Origin: JAJDYQ01 sp963662865
GTDB lineage: Bacteria; Pseudomonadota; Gammaproteobacteria; JAJDYQ01
Assembly (NCBI GenBank): GCA_963662865.1
Contig: OY759969.1
Location: 186,001 to 250,000, forward strand
Length of the DNA stretch: 64,000 nt
Reading direction: 5' to 3'
The notes below the pieces were generated by a model. That model was not told the DNA's origin. It did not search any database and saw only the letters and a program-made list of their open reading frames with translations. Made by a program: the position numbers and the translations under genes. This document shows positions 42,921-51,398 of the stretch, one piece after another. Position 1 is the stretch's first letter. Each line of letters opens with the position of its first letter.

Positions 42921-44582
42921 CTACCAGTGCAGCTTCCACTGTGCGCCGATGCCGTGGTTGGTTTTGCCTTCACCGTCCCGGCGGCGCAGCGCCTTGACGT
43001 CCAGCTCGGTATCCAGGGTGCCCGGTGCCGACAGCAGGCGCCAGCCCAGGGTCAGGTCGTGCCCGGCATCGGACGACGACAGGCCCGCATACGGGATGCC
43101 GGTGGCGCCGTCCTTCAGGGCCAGGCCCCACTCGCCCTCCAGGCTCCAGCGACCGGAGGCCGGGCCGGGCTGCGATGAATCCTCCTCCAGTGCGTCCGAC
43201 AGCGAATCCGACAACAGCCGATCCAGGCCGCCCGAGGCCGGGGCGGTGCCGTATTCCTGACGTAGACTCAGCGACGGACCATGAGCGGAACCCGGCTGCC
43301 GTTCGTAGCGCAGCGAACCGGACACGCCCCACTCACGCCGCTCGGCGGCCTCATGATCCAGCAGACGCCGGCCACGCAGGTCAATGGTCAGGCCTCTGGA
43401 AGGCAACTGCCAACTGATGCCGCCGCCCAGTTCCACGCCCAGGCCGTCGCTGGTATCGCCGCCGTCATAGCGCATCCCCAACTCCAGTTCCGGAATCAGT
43501 CGGCCACCGTCCGCCTGCGGCAACTGCCAGGACCACTCCAGACCCATTCGGAAACGCTGCGTGTCCGCCGACATACCCGACATACCGTCGGCATCGTCCG
43601 ACTCAATACGCGCCAGCGCCGCATCCGAGATCAGCGTCAGCGTCAGGCCGCCCTCCTCTAGCGGGCGCTCCAGCAATATCCCGCGCACACCGGCCGAAGC
43701 CGAGGTCTGCTCGATGTCATGCTCCGTACTCATCGTGGCCGAAGTCTGCTCCAGGGTCTGCTCCAGTTCGCCACGGCCATAACTCGCCGCCGCCCATAAC
43801 TGCAATCTCTCGGTTACGTTGTGCCGGATATACGGCAGCAGCGAGGTCAGCGTGCTCGACAACTCGCCCTGTTCCGAAGCACCGCTCCAGTCGCCATCGC
43901 CGTCGCTGTACGACAGCGCCAGACCGAGCAGCGTGCGGCCATTGTCACGATCCACGCCCAGCAGGCCGGTGGTCACCTCGCCATCCACCGCGATGCCGTC
44001 CTGGTCATCCTCGTAGCGCGAGTACGACGCCTGGCCCCAGATCGAAACCCCGTTCTCCCCGCCGCGGTGCACAAAGCGGCTGCCGCGCAGCATATCGCGC
44101 AGCGACAGTGTCCTGGACAGATTCAATAGCCGGTCAACCGAACCGGCGCCCAGGCCATCACCGCCGCCTCCGCCCTGACCGAAGCCGTCCGTGCCCAAAC
44201 CATATCCCGTGCCGGTTCCATTACCGCCCCCATGCAGCGCTCGCCCAGCGGACAGGCCGCTCACATTGCCCGACAGTCCAAGTTGATCGGCCACTGAAAA
44301 GCGGTAATCCAGGCCGCCCAGCAGATGCTCTACCGCCGTCAGACCGAAGTGCGGCAGCCAAGCTGCCTGCGCCGCCTGCATCTCTTGCGTATCGGTGGCA
44401 TCGTCGTCGGTCACCGTCACCGTGACCGCCACCGGGGTCGGAGGGCCGTCGGTCGGGTAGTCGCCGCCGTCGCCGCTGCTGATGCGGTGGCTGAGCGTCG
44501 CCGTGCGTTCACCGCCGGCGTTGACCCGATTGTCATCAACGCCCGTGACCGTCGCCGTCTGCTCCGTGTCCCAGTTGGTCAT
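42921..44582 (-). CDS. Autotransporter, part 3 of 3: last Calx-beta piece and outer-membrane beta-barrel
   Basis: 553-aa frame forming the C-terminus of a large surface protein. It begins in the middle of a repeat (TNWDTEQTATVTGVDDN) and ends with an autotransporter-type beta-barrel: SIWGQASYSRYEDDQDGIAV, LLGLALSYSDGDGDW, GLTIDLRGRRLLDHEAAERREWGVSGSL, and a terminal Trp (GAQWKLHW), typical of barrels recognised by the BAM machinery. As it stands it is out of frame with the preceding part because of the 8-bp duplication at 44587-44602; on its own it lacks a signal peptide. Base composition is much more GC-rich than neighbouring genes. Confidence 0.8.
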   Translation of the reverse strand: MTNWDTEQTATVTGVDDNRVNAGGERTATLSHRISSGDGGDYPTDGPPTPVAVTVTVTDDDATDTQEMQAAQAAWLPHFGLTAVEHLLGGLDYRFSVADQLGLSGNVSGLSAGRALHGGGNGTGTGYGLGTDGFGQGGGGGDGLGAGSVDRLLNLSRTLSLRDMLRGSRFVHRGGENGVSIWGQASYSRYEDDQDGIAVDGEVTTGLLGVDRDNGRTLLGLALSYSDGDGDWSGASEQGELSSTLTSLLPYIRHNVTERLQLWAAASYGRGELEQTLEQTSATMSTEHDIEQTSASAGVRGILLERPLEEGGLTLTLISDAALARIESDDADGMSGMSADTQRFRMGLEWSWQLPQADGGRLIPELELGMRYDGGDTSDGLGVELGGGISWQLPSRGLTIDLRGRRLLDHEAAERREWGVSGSLRYERQPGSAHGPSLSLRQEYGTAPASGGLDRLLSDSLSDALEEDSSQPGPASGRWSLEGEWGLALKDGATGIPYAGLSSSDAGHDLTLGWRLLSAPGTLDTELDVKALRRRDGEGKTNHGIGAQWKLHW

Positions 44583-44586
44583 CGTG

Positions 44587-44602
44587 AACGTCAGAACGTC
44601 AG
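44587..44602 (-). repeat. 8-bp tandem duplication breaking the autotransporter frame
   Basis: AACGTCAG occurs twice in tandem (44587-44594, 44595-44602). In coding sense the strand reads ATC CTG ACG TTC TGA. Removing one 8-bp unit restores ATC CTG ACG TTC ACG ATG ACC AAC TGG, that is ILTFTMTNW, joining the middle part to the C-terminal part exactly at a family-conserved phrase. Confidence 0.9.
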
Positions 44603-47600
44603 GATCATCGGGCTCACCGTGGCCGCACTGGTCGTATCGGAGGTCACCGTGATCTCCACCCCGCTCGCCGGTTGGGTGGCCAGCACCACGGTGTACGTGC
44701 CCTCATCGCCCTCTGCAATCGTTATCGCCGTCTCGCTGATGGTCACGTCCGCCGTGTCGGCGTCGGCGATGGTCACCGTCACCGCGCCTGTTATCGAACC
44801 ATCATAATCGGCTGCGCTGCCTGAGGCCGTATGTGTCAGGCTCACTGTGTCGTCCGCCGCATCGGCGTCGGTAGCCGCCGTCACCGTGAAGGTCTGTATC
44901 ATATTCCAGTTGGTCGCCGTGAACTCCAGGCTGTTCGGATTCAATGTCAGGTCGGTGCCGGCGTGACCCGTGACCGTCACCGTGACATTGGCCGTCGGGG
45001 CGGTGGCCAGGGATACCGGGTAACCGGCGCTGCTGCCTTCATCAACCGTCAGGGTCAGCGGCAGCACGATGGCCGGTTGTTCCATGATCGTGAAGGCCAG
45101 GCTGCCCGTGCTACGGGTGCCGCCGTCCAGGCCGGTGCCGACCGGGGTGCCCAGGCCGATGGTGATGGTCTCGCCGGGGTCGGCGGTGTTGTCGGCCTGT
45201 ACGGCCAGGGCCAGGGTGGCGATGGCCGGGGCCGGGCCGGTAAACGTCACCGTGCCGGCGGTACCGCTGTCCGGGATGGTGTACATGATACCGTTCGCCG
45301 GGGTGCCGGTCAGGCTGTAGTCCGTGCCCCGTATCGCGTCGCCGCCCAGGGTCAGCGGCACGGCCAGGCTCTCGCCGGTGATCAGGGTGCGGTTCAGGGT
45401 GACGGTGAGGTTGCGGGTGGTGCCTTCGTTGAGGTTGCCTGCCGTGCCCGCCAGGGTCACCGTGGTGGCGTCGTCGTCGCTGATCCGTACCGTGGCCGAG
45501 GGCGGCGTGCCGACGGTGTAACCGGTGCCGTCCGCCACAGTCACCGTGATGAAACCGGTGGCCTCGTCGGTGCTGTCGGTCTGTGTGGGGATGGTGACGG
45601 TGGCCGTGGTGGTGCCGGACAGGGTGACCCTATCGGCGCCTTCGTCACCTGAATCCAGATAATCACCGGCGGCGGCGTCCGCTATGGTCAGATCAATCAT
45701 CAGGTCACTGCTCGGTACCCGGCTGGCGGTCACGGTAAAGGTCACGGCGCTGCCTTCGGTGATAGCGGGGCCGCTGGTGATGGTGATGGTCGGTGGGTCT
45801 TCAATGGTGAAGTCCGCCAGATTGTCCGTGCCACTGGCACCGCCACCCAGGCCGGTGCCGGAGGTGGTGCCCAGGGTGCCCAGATCGATGTCCACTATCT
45901 CGCCGCCGGTCTCGTTCAGGCTGTCGGGGGTCGCGGTCAGGGTCAGAGTGGCGACGGTTGCGGATGGGCCGGTAAACGTCACCGTGCCGTTGCCGCTGAC
46001 CGGGATGGCGTAGACGATACCGGGCGCCGCGGTACCGGTCAGGGTGTAGTCCGTGCCTCGCATTGCCGCGCCACCAAAGGTCAGTGGTACCGGCAGCTCC
46101 TCGCCTCTGACCAGCCGACGGCCCAGGGTGACGGTGATGGTTTTGGTGCCGCCTTCCGTGAGGTTGCCCACCGTGCCCGCCAGGGTCACCGCGGTGGCGT
46201 CGTCGTCGGTCACCGTGGCCATGACGGGGGTCGGAATGATTGCGTTGTAGTTGGCGTCCGTGGAGGTGGCGGCGTGGGTAATGGTCACCGCTCGGTCGGC
46301 GGCGTCGGTGCTGTCATTGACCCCGCTGACGGTGATGGTCTGGGTCGCGCTCCAGTTGATGCTTGTGAAGGTCAGGCGGGCCGGGCTTACTGTGGCGGCG
46401 CTTATCGTGCCTGAGGTGGGCACGATGGCCACGTCTGCGCCGGGTTGTGAATCGAGCACCACGGTGTAGGTGTCCGCGCCGCTTTCGGTGAGCGTGGTGG
46501 CACTGCCCGTCTCGGTGACGGTGATGCCCGCCGTGGTGTCGTCTACCTGCACATCGAAGGTGTTTGCAGTGCCGTGCGGGTCGGCGCCGCCGCCGGCAGT
46601 GGTGCCCAGGCCGACACGGTCAAAGCCGTTGGTGCCCAGGCCGTCCGCGCCGAGGGCGATGGTGTAGATCTCGGAACCGCTGCCCTCGTCGGTGTTGTCG
46701 GTCGCCGCCGTCAGTATCAGGTTCGCGATTTGGGCGCCCGCACCCGAAAGGCGTAGCTGTGGGGTGGCTGTGGTCTGGTTGGTCAGGGTCACGCCGGTAT
46801 TGCCGCTGGTTGCGAGTGCCAGGCTCCAGTCGTCCAGGGTCACATTCGTGCCGCCGATGGACAGCGGCACGCCGATGATCTCGCCGGCAATCAGTTGCCG
46901 ACCCAGGGTGACTGTGAATTCTACCGTGCCGCCTTCGGTGATCGCGCCACTGCCCGTGCGGGCCAGGGAGACGATGGTCGGGTCGTTGTCTGCAATGGTG
47001 ATGGTGACCTCTCTGTCCGATCCGGCCGCCGTGCCGGCCGGCAGTGTGCCCAGTTCCACCACGACCGTCTCCGGCGGTTCGTCCGTGCTGTCGTTGGTCA
47101 CCGTGAAGCTGGCCGTGCCGGTGGTCGCGTTGTTGGCAATGCTGATTGAAGCGGCAACCGTGTAGTCTCCGCTCTGTGCCGTTGTGTCGGCGGTCTTTAC
47201 TTGAATCGGGATGAGCAGTGCCGCGCCTGAGGCGTTGGCTGAACTGCGGGTTGCTGTGATGCTCAGTGCGCTGCCGCCTTCCGATGCCGCGCCACTGTCC
47301 GATACCGACAGGTTCACTTGTGGGGTCGGATTGTTGATGATGTCGAAGTCCGCTACCGAATCTGTCCAGGTTCCGGCGTTTAGCGACAGCGCTTCTGCGA
47401 TGCCGAACTCGACCGTTTCGGTCAATTCGCTAAAGTTGGTGTCGTCCGTCGCCCTCAGGGTGAAGGTCGCCTGCGTCGCAGACGGCGTGGTCAATGTGGA
47501 TCTGAACTGGATTTGAGTCACGGCCTGTGCGAAGCTGTAGGTGACTCCGGCAGGCACCGTAGTGGGGGCGATCGCACGGTAATCTGTCCACCATGTCGCC

Positions 47601-47671
47601 GTGCCGGCGGTGGTGAAGCGCAACAGGATATCCTGGCCCGGTGCCGGGGCGTGGCTCAATGTTACCGTCAC
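44591..47671 (-). CDS. Autotransporter, part 2 of 3: Calx-beta repeat region
   Basis: 1026-aa frame consisting of Calx-beta-like and related repeats of about 90-130 residues. Two units are near duplicates: TEGGTKTITVTLGRRLV then GTDYTLTGT, and NEGTTRNLTVTLNRTLI then GTDYSLTGT. Others have the LTFTSINWSATQTITVSG and LEFTATNWNMIQTFTVTA pattern. Such repeats form extended, calcium-binding adhesin stalks. No signal peptide and no barrel lie in this part. It joins part 1 upstream through a 1-base-type frame break near 47695-47720, and part 3 downstream through the 8-bp duplication. Confidence 0.8.
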   Translation of the reverse strand: MTVTLSHAPAPGQDILLRFTTAGTATWWTDYRAIAPTTVPAGVTYSFAQAVTQIQFRSTLTTPSATQATFTLRATDDTNFSELTETVEFGIAEALSLNAGTWTDSVADFDIINNPTPQVNLSVSDSGAASEGGSALSITATRSSANASGAALLIPIQVKTADTTAQSGDYTVAASISIANNATTGTASFTVTNDSTDEPPETVVVELGTLPAGTAAGSDREVTITIADNDPTIVSLARTGSGAITEGGTVEFTVTLGRQLIAGEIIGVPLSIGGTNVTLDDWSLALATSGNTGVTLTNQTTATPQLRLSGAGAQIANLILTAATDNTDEGSGSEIYTIALGADGLGTNGFDRVGLGTTAGGGADPHGTANTFDVQVDDTTAGITVTETGSATTLTESGADTYTVVLDSQPGADVAIVPTSGTISAATVSPARLTFTSINWSATQTITVSGVNDSTDAADRAVTITHAATSTDANYNAIIPTPVMATVTDDDATAVTLAGTVGNLTEGGTKTITVTLGRRLVRGEELPVPLTFGGAAMRGTDYTLTGTAAPGIVYAIPVSGNGTVTFTGPSATVATLTLTATPDSLNETGGEIVDIDLGTLGTTSGTGLGGGASGTDNLADFTIEDPPTITITSGPAITEGSAVTFTVTASRVPSSDLMIDLTIADAAAGDYLDSGDEGADRVTLSGTTTATVTIPTQTDSTDEATGFITVTVADGTGYTVGTPPSATVRISDDDATTVTLAGTAGNLNEGTTRNLTVTLNRTLITGESLAVPLTLGGDAIRGTDYSLTGTPANGIMYTIPDSGTAGTVTFTGPAPAIATLALAVQADNTADPGETITIGLGTPVGTGLDGGTRSTGSLAFTIMEQPAIVLPLTLTVDEGSSAGYPVSLATAPTANVTVTVTGHAGTDLTLNPNSLEFTATNWNMIQTFTVTAATDADAADDTVSLTHTASGSAADYDGSITGAVTVTIADADTADVTISETAITIAEGDEGTYTVVLATQPASGVEITVTSDTTSAATVSPMILTF

Positions 47672-48368
47672 CGTCTTCTCGCCTGCGTTCAGTTCGGCCA
47701 GACGGTGCCTGGCTGGCTGTTACCGTGAACACCGCATCCGTGCCCTCGGTAATGGTGGCACGGGTGCCCGAGGCGCGCGAAATGGTGATCTTCGGGTCGT
47801 CGGTCTCGATGGTATGGATGACGGTGTTGGCAGTGGCGGAGATCAGGACATCGGCGGGGGTGTTGTTACCTCCGGCGGTCGTCAGCTTGGCGAGTCTCAG
47901 TACCACCGTTTCGTCGCCTTCCGGGGTTGTGTCGCCGTTGACGCGGATTCTGTAGTCCTGGCTCTGGGTCATATTGGCGCCTACGTTCACGGTTGCGCAG
48001 CCCGCCGTGGTCTGACCAGAGCTAGAATTAAATCCGTCCACCCCGACCACCTGCAATGCATTGCCGTTTGAAAATCGCAGCGAGAAGTCCTGTCCCGATG
48101 CGCGGAATTCAGCGGTACCGGACGGGGCGATGCACAGGGAAAAGTTAGTCCCTGAGCTCCGTGAAGACGACAGCCTTACTCGGAAGATGCGGTTCTGCGT
48201 CCCCGAATCGCCCTCTGCCGCAGACGGGATGGCCAGCTCCAGCGAGGCCGTGGTCAGGGTGGTCTGTGCGGCGGCTTTCGGTACCAGACCCGCCAGCAAC
48301 GGCAGGCACAGCAGCGCCGAGAGGAGGGCGCGCCGCGGATTGCGCACGCAGCGGGCAATACCGCGCAC
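47430..48368 (-). CDS. Autotransporter, part 1 of 3: signal peptide and first repeats
   Basis: 312-aa frame of which the real protein occupies about 48368 to 47710; afterwards the frame reads nonsense rich in Arg. It starts with a Sec signal (RRALLSALLCLPLLAGLVPKAAAQ), then a Calx-beta-like region ending ITEGTDAVFTVTASQAP. The frame that should follow, AELNAGEKTVTVTLSHAPAPGQ, belongs to part 2. I see no ATG in frame: the first usable codon is the GTG at 48368, and a TAG lies in frame 17 codons further upstream. See the leader frame and repeats at 48446-48616. Confidence 0.7.
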   Translation of the reverse strand: MRGIARCVRNPRRALLSALLCLPLLAGLVPKAAAQTTLTTASLELAIPSAAEGDSGTQNRIFRVRLSSSRSSGTNFSLCIAPSGTAEFRASGQDFSLRFSNGNALQVVGVDGFNSSSGQTTAGCATVNVGANMTQSQDYRIRVNGDTTPEGDETVVLRLAKLTTAGGNNTPADVLISATANTVIHTIETDDPKITISRASGTRATITEGTDAVFTVTASQAPSGRTERRREDGDGNIEPRPGTGPGYPVALHHRRHGDMVDRLPCDRPHYGACRSHLQLRTGRDSNPVQIHIDHAVCDAGDLHPEGDGRHQL

Positions 48369-48445
48369 GAACGCGGGGGCGTTACCGTCGGAAGAATCGG
48401 GCTGCGGGGGGGCGCTCTACGCCCGGACGGGACGCGCAGGCACAT

Positions 48446-48616
48446 TCATGGCGGCTCGGCTCGGCTCGGCTCGGCTCGGCTCGGCTCGGCTCGGCTCGGC
48501 TCGGCTCGGCTCGGCTCGGCTCGGCTCGGCTCGGCTCGGCTCGGCTCGGCAATTATTGTGGGCCTGCCAAACCTGGCTTTGTCAAGGATTTTCCCCTTTT
48601 GGTTGCTGCTGTACAT
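48446..48616 (-). CDS. Leader ORF running through the pentamer repeat
   Basis: 56-codon frame starting ATG at 48616 with a consensus site AGGAG (48628-48624) seven bases upstream; the spacer is a run of As (A8 including the start codon). It encodes MYSSNQKGKILDKARFGRP and then AEPSR repeats from the 5-bp tandem repeat, ending AEPP-stop. Its TGA overlaps an ATG (CCATGA) and touches another (TGAATG). A perfect TATAAT lies upstream at 48717-48712 on the same strand. Whether it is translated is inferred; it could couple or switch expression of the autotransporter. Confidence 0.45.
   Translation of the reverse strand: MYSSNQKGKILDKARFGRPTIIAEPSRAEPSRAEPSRAEPSRAEPSRAEPSRAEPP
48452..48550. repeat. 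Simple sequence repeat, CGGCT x about 19.8
   Basis: Uninterrupted 99-base array of the pentamer CGGCT (GCCGA on the autotransporter strand), lying 84 bases before the first coding base of the surface protein. Tandem 5-mers change copy number by slippage, and each step moves the frame by two bases. A run of seven G/C bases (48416-48422) lies between the array and the signal peptide. Confidence 0.97.
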
Positions 48617-48752
48617 TTTTTTTCTCCTGTTTTCTGAAGCGTCCCGGGCCCGGCCTGTTTCATTGCTTGACGGGTGCCGAGGCCATGCCTGTTCATCTCC
48701 GAATGGAGGCAATTATACTACAAGACGCCGGTTCGGTAATGTAAATGTCTGC

Positions 48753-48880
48753 GTCCACTACAAATTGCGTTTTTTTGTTGTGGTTAATAATGTAGTGCAC
48801 CGGATTTACTTTACCGGGGTTTGTCGTTCCAGTCCTTTGTGTGGGTAAGGCTTTAATTCGGCATGGAACCGGAACGGGTG
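48753..48880 (-). mobile_element. Transposon right-end remnant (second copy)
   Basis: The minus strand reads FHAELKPYPHKGLERQTPVK-stop, the extreme C-terminus of a transposase. Then about 55 bases closely matching 22989-23036, ending CAATTTGTAGTGGAC. The copy at 22.5-23.0 kb is on the plus strand, so the two ends face in opposite directions. Only the end of the element remains here, between the autotransporter and lptE. Confidence 0.75.
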
Positions 48881-49018
48881 GTGTTACAATTGGTTCAGGG
48901 GAATTTTGATGGTATGCAAAACAGGGGACCGGAATGAGTATTTTTTGTGTCAGTATGGCCTGTATTGCCGGCCTCGACCGGGGGCAGAGGCCGTCTGTGG
49001 TCCGTTCAGGTGGCTCTG

Positions 49019-49516
49019 GTGTCTGAAGTACAGCGAGTCTGCTTATTCTATCCGTTGGTGCTGTGTCTGGCGATTATGTCTGGCTGCGGATTCCGGATGG
49101 GCGGTGGCTGGGATTTGCCGGCCGGTATGGGTGAGGTCGATTTGCTGGGTGGCAGCCGTGATCTGTATCGTGAGTTAAAGCGGGGTTTTGCTGCGGCCGG
49201 AGGTAATCTGCGTAAGGCAGTGGGTGATGGGACAAGATTACGTATACTTGGTGAGCGCTTTGGCAAACGCACTGTCTCTGTCAATGCCACTGGTAAGGCC
49301 CTGGAGTATGAACTTTTTTATGTGTTGGAATTTGACGTTATTGGGGCTGATCGTTCGGTTATGGTTGAGCCGCAGCGCCTGGATCTGGTGCGCGATTATC
49401 TTTATGTTGATGAGGATGTGTATGGTACCTCACGTCAGGAGCGGTTGCTGCGCGAGCAGATGCGTCAGGAGATGGTCGGTTTGATGTTGCATCGTATTCA
49501 GGCGCTGGTCAGGTAA
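49019..49516 (+). CDS. lptE: LPS-assembly lipoprotein LptE
   Basis: About 165 aa, outer-membrane lipoprotein that plugs the LptD barrel in lipopolysaccharide export. The signal ends with MSGC (Cys23 from the GTG at 49019), followed by GFRMGG, typical of LptE. Later LRILGERFGKRTVSVNATGKALEYELFYVLEF matches the family. The start is uncertain: the frame is open from 48947 and GTG codons lie at 49010 and 49019; AGGTGG supports the latter. It is followed by holA after 20 bases. Confidence 0.85.
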   Translation: MSEVQRVCLFYPLVLCLAIMSGCGFRMGGGWDLPAGMGEVDLLGGSRDLYRELKRGFAAAGGNLRKAVGDGTRLRILGERFGKRTVSVNATGKALEYELFYVLEFDVIGADRSVMVEPQRLDLVRDYLYVDEDVYGTSRQERLLREQMRQEMVGLMLHRIQALVR

Positions 49517-49536
49517 TTTTTGCTGTCATTGATTTT

Positions 49537-50538
49537 ATGAGACTCAATTACAATCAGCTTGACGGTCATCTGAAAAAAGGTTTGCAGTCCGTCTATCTTA
49601 TCTCAGGAAATGAGGCTCTGCTGGTTATGGAGGCCGCGGACCGGCTCAGGCAGTGTGCCCGCAATGAGGGCTTTTCCGAACGTCAGGTGTATTCCGTCGA
49701 GGCCGGGTTCGACTGGGACGATATTCTGCTCTCCGGTAATAGTATGTCTCTGTTCGCAGAGCGCAGGATTATCGAGATTTTTCTGCCTTCCGGAAAGGCG
49801 GGTGTCCGGGGTGGTAAGGTCCTGGAGCAACTGGCGCAGTTCCCACCGGAAGATACGCTGGTCATGGTGATTACGGATAAGCTTGATAAGAAGGTCCGGG
49901 AATCCAAATGGTATCGCAGTTTTGAATCGAGGGCGGTCTGTGTGCAGGTATGGCCATTGTCCGCTCAACAACTGCCATCCTGGATTCAGGAGAGGTTGAG
50001 CCGGCATGGTCTGCATGCCGGCATGGATGTTATTCATATTCTGGCTGATCGGGTAGAAGGCAATTTACTGGCGGCCGATCAGGAGATTCGCAAGCTCAAA
50101 ATGCTGGCAGACAAGGTAGAACTGGATGCAGATGATGTTCTTCAGGCCGTTGTTGATAGTGCCCGGCATAATGTGTTTCAGTTTGTCGATACGGCTATGG
50201 AGGCACGAGTGGAAAAACTCTCGCGTATGCTCGGTCATGTGCGAGCGGAAGGGTGCGAGCCACAGGTGGTTTTGGTGGTGCTGGCAAATGCGTTCCGTAC
50301 ATTGGCCGGTGTGTCCGAGGCGATACAAAACGACCGTAATCCGGGCCAGATAATGAAGAGCATGAGGGTTTGGGAAAGTCGGCGGAAAATGATTATTGAT
50401 GCGGCATGCCGCAAACCGCCCGGATACTGGCAACGGTGTTTATCTCGCTGTAGTCTGGTTGATCTTATACTCAAGGGCCGCTGCGACGGAAACCCCTGGG
50501 ATGAGTTGCTGCAGTTGGGAATGAAGATGGCCGGATAG
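49537..50538 (+). CDS. holA: DNA polymerase III subunit delta
   Basis: 333-aa clamp-loader subunit. The N-terminus has VYLISGNEALLVMEAADRLRQ and the middle DKLDKKVRESKWYRS and the HGL-type helical collar follows (NLLAADQEIRKLKML). It opens the beta clamp. Follows lptE as usual in gammaproteobacteria. Confidence 0.94.
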   Translation: MRLNYNQLDGHLKKGLQSVYLISGNEALLVMEAADRLRQCARNEGFSERQVYSVEAGFDWDDILLSGNSMSLFAERRIIEIFLPSGKAGVRGGKVLEQLAQFPPEDTLVMVITDKLDKKVRESKWYRSFESRAVCVQVWPLSAQQLPSWIQERLSRHGLHAGMDVIHILADRVEGNLLAADQEIRKLKMLADKVELDADDVLQAVVDSARHNVFQFVDTAMEARVEKLSRMLGHVRAEGCEPQVVLVVLANAFRTLAGVSEAIQNDRNPGQIMKSMRVWESRRKMIIDAACRKPPGYWQRCLSRCSLVDLILKGRCDGNPWDELLQLGMKMAG

Positions 50539-50569
50539 ACCGGCAGCGATGTGTTCGGGTAGAAATTGA

Positions 50570-51385
50570 ATGCTCAGTATCGGACAAATTGAGGATTATA
50601 TCCGGCATGATGGTGCCGGTATTCCGGGTTGGTTCTTCCGTGATGATATGCTGTATTTCTATTATGTGGGGCTCGCTCAAATAGATTTGGGAGTTGCCGG
50701 AAGTGTGTGTGAATTGGGCGTTTTTGAGGGTAAGTCTCTTGTTCTGCTTGGTATGATCAAGCGTGAATCCGAAGACTTGATCGGGATTGATAAGTTTGAC
50801 CAGAGGGAAAAAAACACGGTTATTGAAAATCTGGGTAAATATGATCTTGTCGCCGAGTTGTTTCAGGCCAATACCACGAAGTGTACTCTGGAATGGGCCA
50901 GAGACTTTTTTTTAAGGCCTGTCCGCTTCCTGCATATCGATGCAGGCCATGATTTTTTTGAGGTTTACAGGGATTTATTGTTATTTTCCCGTGTGGTTGC
51001 CGATGCGGGAGTGATTGTTTTAGATGACTATAACGATAGGGAGTTTCCTGGAATAGAGGCCGCGGTCTATGAGTTTTGCCGGCATGATGGTCGTTATGTG
51101 CCGTTCCTGATCGGCTATAATAAAATTTTCCTGTGTGGGAGAGGTGTGGTTGGCCTTTACCAGAAGAAATTAATGGCCGCTCCGCCTTTTTCATCTGATG
51201 TGCGTATCTGCAGATTGTTTGATCATCCGGTATTGATACCGAACAGCAAGCATGGAATTTCCAGAGATTTCATCCTTGAGGAAATTGACAAGGGGAGTAT
51301 TCCTGCGCGATACAAAACATTAACTCAGGATCTTGATGAATTGTCTGATTTGGCCGACAAATACGGGCAGTTCGGTTATCGTTAA
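50570..51385 (+). CDS. Class I SAM-dependent methyltransferase-like protein
   Basis: 271 aa. SVCELGVFEGKSLVLLGM (about residue 45) resembles motif I of the Methyltransf_24/TylF-type family (ELGVFxGxS), then LIGIDKFDQREK, FLHIDAGHDFFEVYRDLLLFSRVVADAGVIVLDDY with Asp residues in the expected metal/SAM positions. The substrate is unknown; relatives act on sugars or small secondary metabolites. It is an unusual resident between holA and proA, which normally adjoin, so it is probably an insertion. It ends 13 bases before proA. Confidence 0.7.
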   Translation: MLSIGQIEDYIRHDGAGIPGWFFRDDMLYFYYVGLAQIDLGVAGSVCELGVFEGKSLVLLGMIKRESEDLIGIDKFDQREKNTVIENLGKYDLVAELFQANTTKCTLEWARDFFLRPVRFLHIDAGHDFFEVYRDLLLFSRVVADAGVIVLDDYNDREFPGIEAAVYEFCRHDGRYVPFLIGYNKIFLCGRGVVGLYQKKLMAAPPFSSDVRICRLFDHPVLIPNSKHGISRDFILEEIDKGSIPARYKTLTQDLDELSDLADKYGQFGYR

Positions 51386-51398
51386 ACAGGTTCAGGTT

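Larger units (their letters stand above)
48369..49018. other. Region upstream of autotransporter and lptE
   Basis: Holds the pentamer array, the leader ORF, a minus-strand TATAAT (48712-48717) and the transposon end. The remaining 140 bases before lptE show no gene; leuS, which often precedes lptE, is absent here. Confidence 0.6.

Noticed and set aside
42921..47700. Many long plus-strand frames across the autotransporter
   Set aside because: They are shadows of GC-rich repeat coding; none shows a family pattern or ribosome site.
48452..48550. CRISPR-like repetition
   Set aside because: The repeats are 5 bases with no spacers, so it is a simple sequence repeat.
48161..48637. Plus-strand frame with LGSAR repeats
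   Set aside because: Produced by the pentamer array and antisense to the autotransporter signal peptide; no ribosome site or family match.
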